16,325 bases of DNA from UBA6626 sp963579995 (GTDB lineage Bacteria > Planctomycetota > Phycisphaerae > Phycisphaerales > Phycisphaeraceae). The notes beneath the pieces were generated by a model, which saw only the letters and a list, made by a program, of their open reading frames with translations, did not search any database and was not told where the DNA came from. Of this stretch, positions 12,801-16,325 are shown one piece after another (the stretch's first letter is position 1; every line of letters starts with the position of its first letter). Made by a program: the position numbers and the translations under genes. The stretch is taken from positions 1-16,325 of the forward strand of contig CAUZIY010000062.1 in assembly GCA_963579995.1 (NCBI GenBank), in the 5' to 3' direction.

Positions 12801-15800
12801 GAATGAGTCACCACAAGATCGCCAGATTGCAATCCAAGTGCCTGCAGCCCGCAACAAATATCAGCTTGACTAACATGGGTTCTTGCCGATGTCCCGCCGA
12901 CCGTTTTTTTCTTATCCATGACCAAGCACCTCAAGCCCATCATCGACCTTAAGAGTAGGATAACCTAAAGTTCAGATTGCCGAGTGGTACGCATTGTTCA
13001 GGTCCCCTGAAAACTCAAGGAGACGACCGCCTGGAGGCAGGATCGTGACAGCACATTTCATTTGCACCAAAATCATAAACGCACATCTACGTGAATATAT
13101 CATCAATGGATTAAACCGGAATCTACACAGACGCAGAAAGGCAAGGCTCATGCCAAAACTCTCTTTTCAGATCAGCCGCAAGTATTTACTTTCATCCATC
13201 ACTTTGATCGTTGCGGGATGGCTCTCCACACCATTGGCATATGCATGGTATCCATACAGCGAAAAGTACAATGCATGGCAAGCAGAACGCCCCTTTTTAC
13301 TAGGCGGCCTGCATAATTCGACCCCACAGGACAAGTTGGATTTTCGCCTGCAGCGATTCAAAGCGGCAGGACTCAATACTTTCATCTGGGCCAAACCGTG
13401 GAATGCAACCCACTTTTTCCAAAAGACCCAGCACCATGGATTGCAATGGGCCTGCTGGCTACGCAACAACCCCGATGCCCTGCGCAAGGTAATGGAGATC
13501 CCGGGCAATTCGTTCGTCATGACCAACGATGAACCGAGTACCGAAGAAGAGTTGGTCCACGTTGGCACACTTGCCAAATGGGTGCGTCAAACCTATCCCG
13601 ACACGATTCAATTCGTAAATCTGTCGATCACCAAAATCGACCACGACAGGCTCATCGAACTATGCCAGCCTGATGTATTCAGTTTCGATCACTATCCCCT
13701 TCAGCGTAATGGGGTCACCCATCTCAACTATCTCTACGATCTTGACTGGGGCCGCCAGACGGCATCAAAATACAACCTGCCTTATTGGATCTATCTTCAA
13801 GCAACCGGACGCGAACAAGACAACCCGACTTCTGCCTATCGCGTCCCCGATGAAGCTGACATGCGATTCCTCGTTTATACCTTTCTGGCACACGGCGGAA
13901 CGGGGATTCAGTTTTACATGTATTACGGTCATGACGAATCAATGGTGATGGATACCGAAGTAGAAAACATGTCCAGCCGGGATGCAGACCACCGCTTTGA
14001 GAATTCGGTCGTAACCCGTGCATGGCATGCCATCCGAGATGTCGCGTCTGAAATACAGCATCTTGGCACTGTACTGGTGAATCTTCGATCCAAGGGCCAT
14101 ATTGGCTACACGGGAAACGGTGAACTGTGGGACCATCCTGCTCCCTCTTACCGAATCAAACCAAGCGTCGAGATGAATCATGGCAGATTCCGCCGTCATG
14201 AACACCTCAAGGAAGTGGAGATTATTGACGGTACCAACCAGGGGATTATGATCGCATTTTTCGATGATGCGGAAGGTGAAGAATACTTCATGGTCGTCAA
14301 CATGCTACACGGCACCAATATGAGCAAAGTAGACGGTGCACGCCGACTGCGGCTTCTGTTCTCCTCCGCTGTCAAAAGTATCGAGCGTTTAAATCGCTTC
14401 TCCGGACAGATCGAGACGCTGAACACAAAAGCAGCGGGCAGTGAATACCGCATTCTTGATATCCTTCTGGAAGGCGGTACCGGAGATTTGTTTAAATGGT
14501 CCAATGGCAAGCCATGGGCAAAACGATAAGAAAATATCCTGTTCATCAATAAACATAGATTGAAATCATGATGACAATGACAGATCAACAACTCGCGGAC
14601 TTTGAACGCGACGGGCTGGCAACGGTGGATTCGCCATTTTCCACAGCACAGATCAGCGCTGCCAGCGAAGCCTTTGACCGCCTGCTGTCACCACCACCGT
14701 ACCCGTCATCCCAACCTCTTAAATATCGAACCGGCACGAGCGACTTCACCGACCCTGCTCTAATCGACCTAGTGCAACACCCCTTTCTGGAAGAAGTTGC
14801 CAAGCAAGTACTCCGGTGCGATCAGGTCAAAATGTTTCGCCCCCCGTCACTCAAGCAAACTTATCCAGATCCCAACCGCCCATTTGAGTACTCATTGCAT
14901 ACTGATGCCAGGCTAAGTTCGAGTGATCTGAAGGCAACTCCAAGACGCATGCCATGTAACTTGCTGATCTGGATTAGCAACGTAACGCCGCAGACAGCAC
15001 CGCTGATGGTTCGACCTGGAAGCCACCGCCAGATCGCCGAAGCGATCGGATCCCATCCGGCCTACCTGCCTTTAATGAACAACAAGACTGGCCAGCCGAC
15101 ACAAATAGAGGACTACGTAAATATTGAAAATGCCCATTCTGCACCCACCGTAGTGGGGTGGTTCGAAGACCAACTACCGGACCTGAAGTATCATGACCCG
15201 GTCCCGTTAATGGCTCGCGCCGGACAGATTACTGTGTGGACCCAAGCCGTAGTCCACGGCGCCTCAACCAATACCAGTAATATCTCCCGAAAGGTGATCT
15301 TCAATGATTTCCAACCTCAGGGCGTTGAGATTGGAGTCACCCGAGACGCCAGCGGAAAACGACGGCGACATCTGAGCAAATTGGCCAGTATTATGCGTCC
15401 AGAACGTCGCCACCTGGTCGAACCGTAGTAACCCAGATCTATTATGTAGAACTACTGCAAATAGACCCAAGCACGAAATCGGCAGGTGGCTTCCTTGGTA
15501 TCCCACATCTCTTTCCCCTAGCACACAACCGAAGGAATTCATCATGGTATTCAACGGGTGGAGAGACACCCTGGCCGACAACCTGACGACGGTATTTAAA
15601 TGGCAGGATCCAAACATCATTTCTGATGCACCGGCACTGGCCGTCTTGCCATCAGGACGCCTGTTGTGTTCGGTCAATCTCTGGTCACGGGATGATACTG
15701 CTCAACGCGTCTACGGCACGCAACGATGTTTTGTTTTTGCGAGTGATGACGATGGTTCTACATGGCAAGAAGTGTCACGTACTTCATTCGCAACAGGAAA

Positions 15801-16325
15801 GTTTCTCGTGCGTGGCGATAAAGTCTACTACATAGGGGCAGGAATGGACTGGGAAGGTTTGTGGGTCACGTCTTCCAGCGATGGGGGGCAGACTTGGAAT
15901 TTTCCCACACAAATACATGAAGACAAAGTCTATGCTTGCTCTACCGGCTGGGTCATACGCGGCCAATTTCTATATTGGGCCGCCGACAATATGCAACCGG
16001 CCAATCGCCGAGTCTTCGCCATTGCCGCCGATCTTGAAGCAGACCTCGAAACGCCAGGTGCATGGCGCATGTCGCCGTCCATCACCCATCCGGGAGTTCC
16101 CCAGGTATTGGGTGCCGAGCAACATAATGGCGGCGTTTGGCTCGAGCCCAACGTCATTCACCATGAACAAAAGCTACTTCTTGTCGTCCGGGTCCGCATC
16201 ACACGGAATGACTGCAACCAAATCCTACAAGTGCTGCCTAACGTGGCTGCTGTCTGCAACCTAGACGACAATGACACCCAAATGAACCTGGCATTCTCTC
16301 ATTTTCATCCCATGCCCGGCGCACA

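Overview
The window is bacterial chromosomal DNA from what is probably a planctomycete, possibly near Phycisphaerae. The best clue is the integrase remnant at the left edge, whose C-terminal sequence is of the type I associate with planctomycete tyrosine recombinases. Supporting clues are an AtpD standing apart from other ATP synthase genes and a secreted glycosidase-like / PhyH / sialidase-like gene run at the right end. The lineage is an inference from gene content, not a phylogenetic result.

Left edge (1-966): a decayed tyrosine recombinase (+ strand) reads into the 3' end of a tmRNA gene (ssrA, - strand, 442-826). This is the layout left by an integrative element that used ssrA as its attachment site. 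The tmRNA can be drawn end to end: acceptor stem, T arm, a resume codon and a 20-codon tag ending in Leu-Ala-Ala. A hairpin plus U tract lies downstream and an exact TATAAT box upstream.

Housekeeping block (967-12028): ferritin (-), a Nudix hydrolase (+) and a LOG-family phosphoribohydrolase (-, missing its GGG nucleotide-binding segment). Next come argJ and polX (+, 4-nt spacing, an apparent operon). A 687-residue fusion of a VanZ-like domain to the lipid II flippase MurJ (-) follows, with a ParA ATPase (-) upstream of it. atpD (+) is divergent from parA and has a good sigma-70-type promoter; it is followed by an amidase-signature enzyme rather than atpC.

Right end (12029-16325): a perfect 10-bp hairpin separates the amidase from a convergent AAC(3)-family acetyltransferase gene. 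Beyond the divergent intergenic region are three co-oriented genes: a secreted TIM-barrel glycosidase-like protein, a phytanoyl-CoA dioxygenase-like Fe(II)/2-oxoglutarate enzyme, and a sialidase-like beta-propeller protein that runs off the window. These look like an accessory catabolic locus, probably acting on a glycan or glycoside, but the substrate cannot be read from the sequence.

No CRISPR array, complete insertion sequence, rRNA or ordinary tRNA was seen. The most noteworthy points are the VanZ-MurJ fusion, the ssrA-associated integrase scar, the long tmRNA tag, the LOG protein lacking its GGG motif, the isolated atpD and the right-end catabolic cluster.
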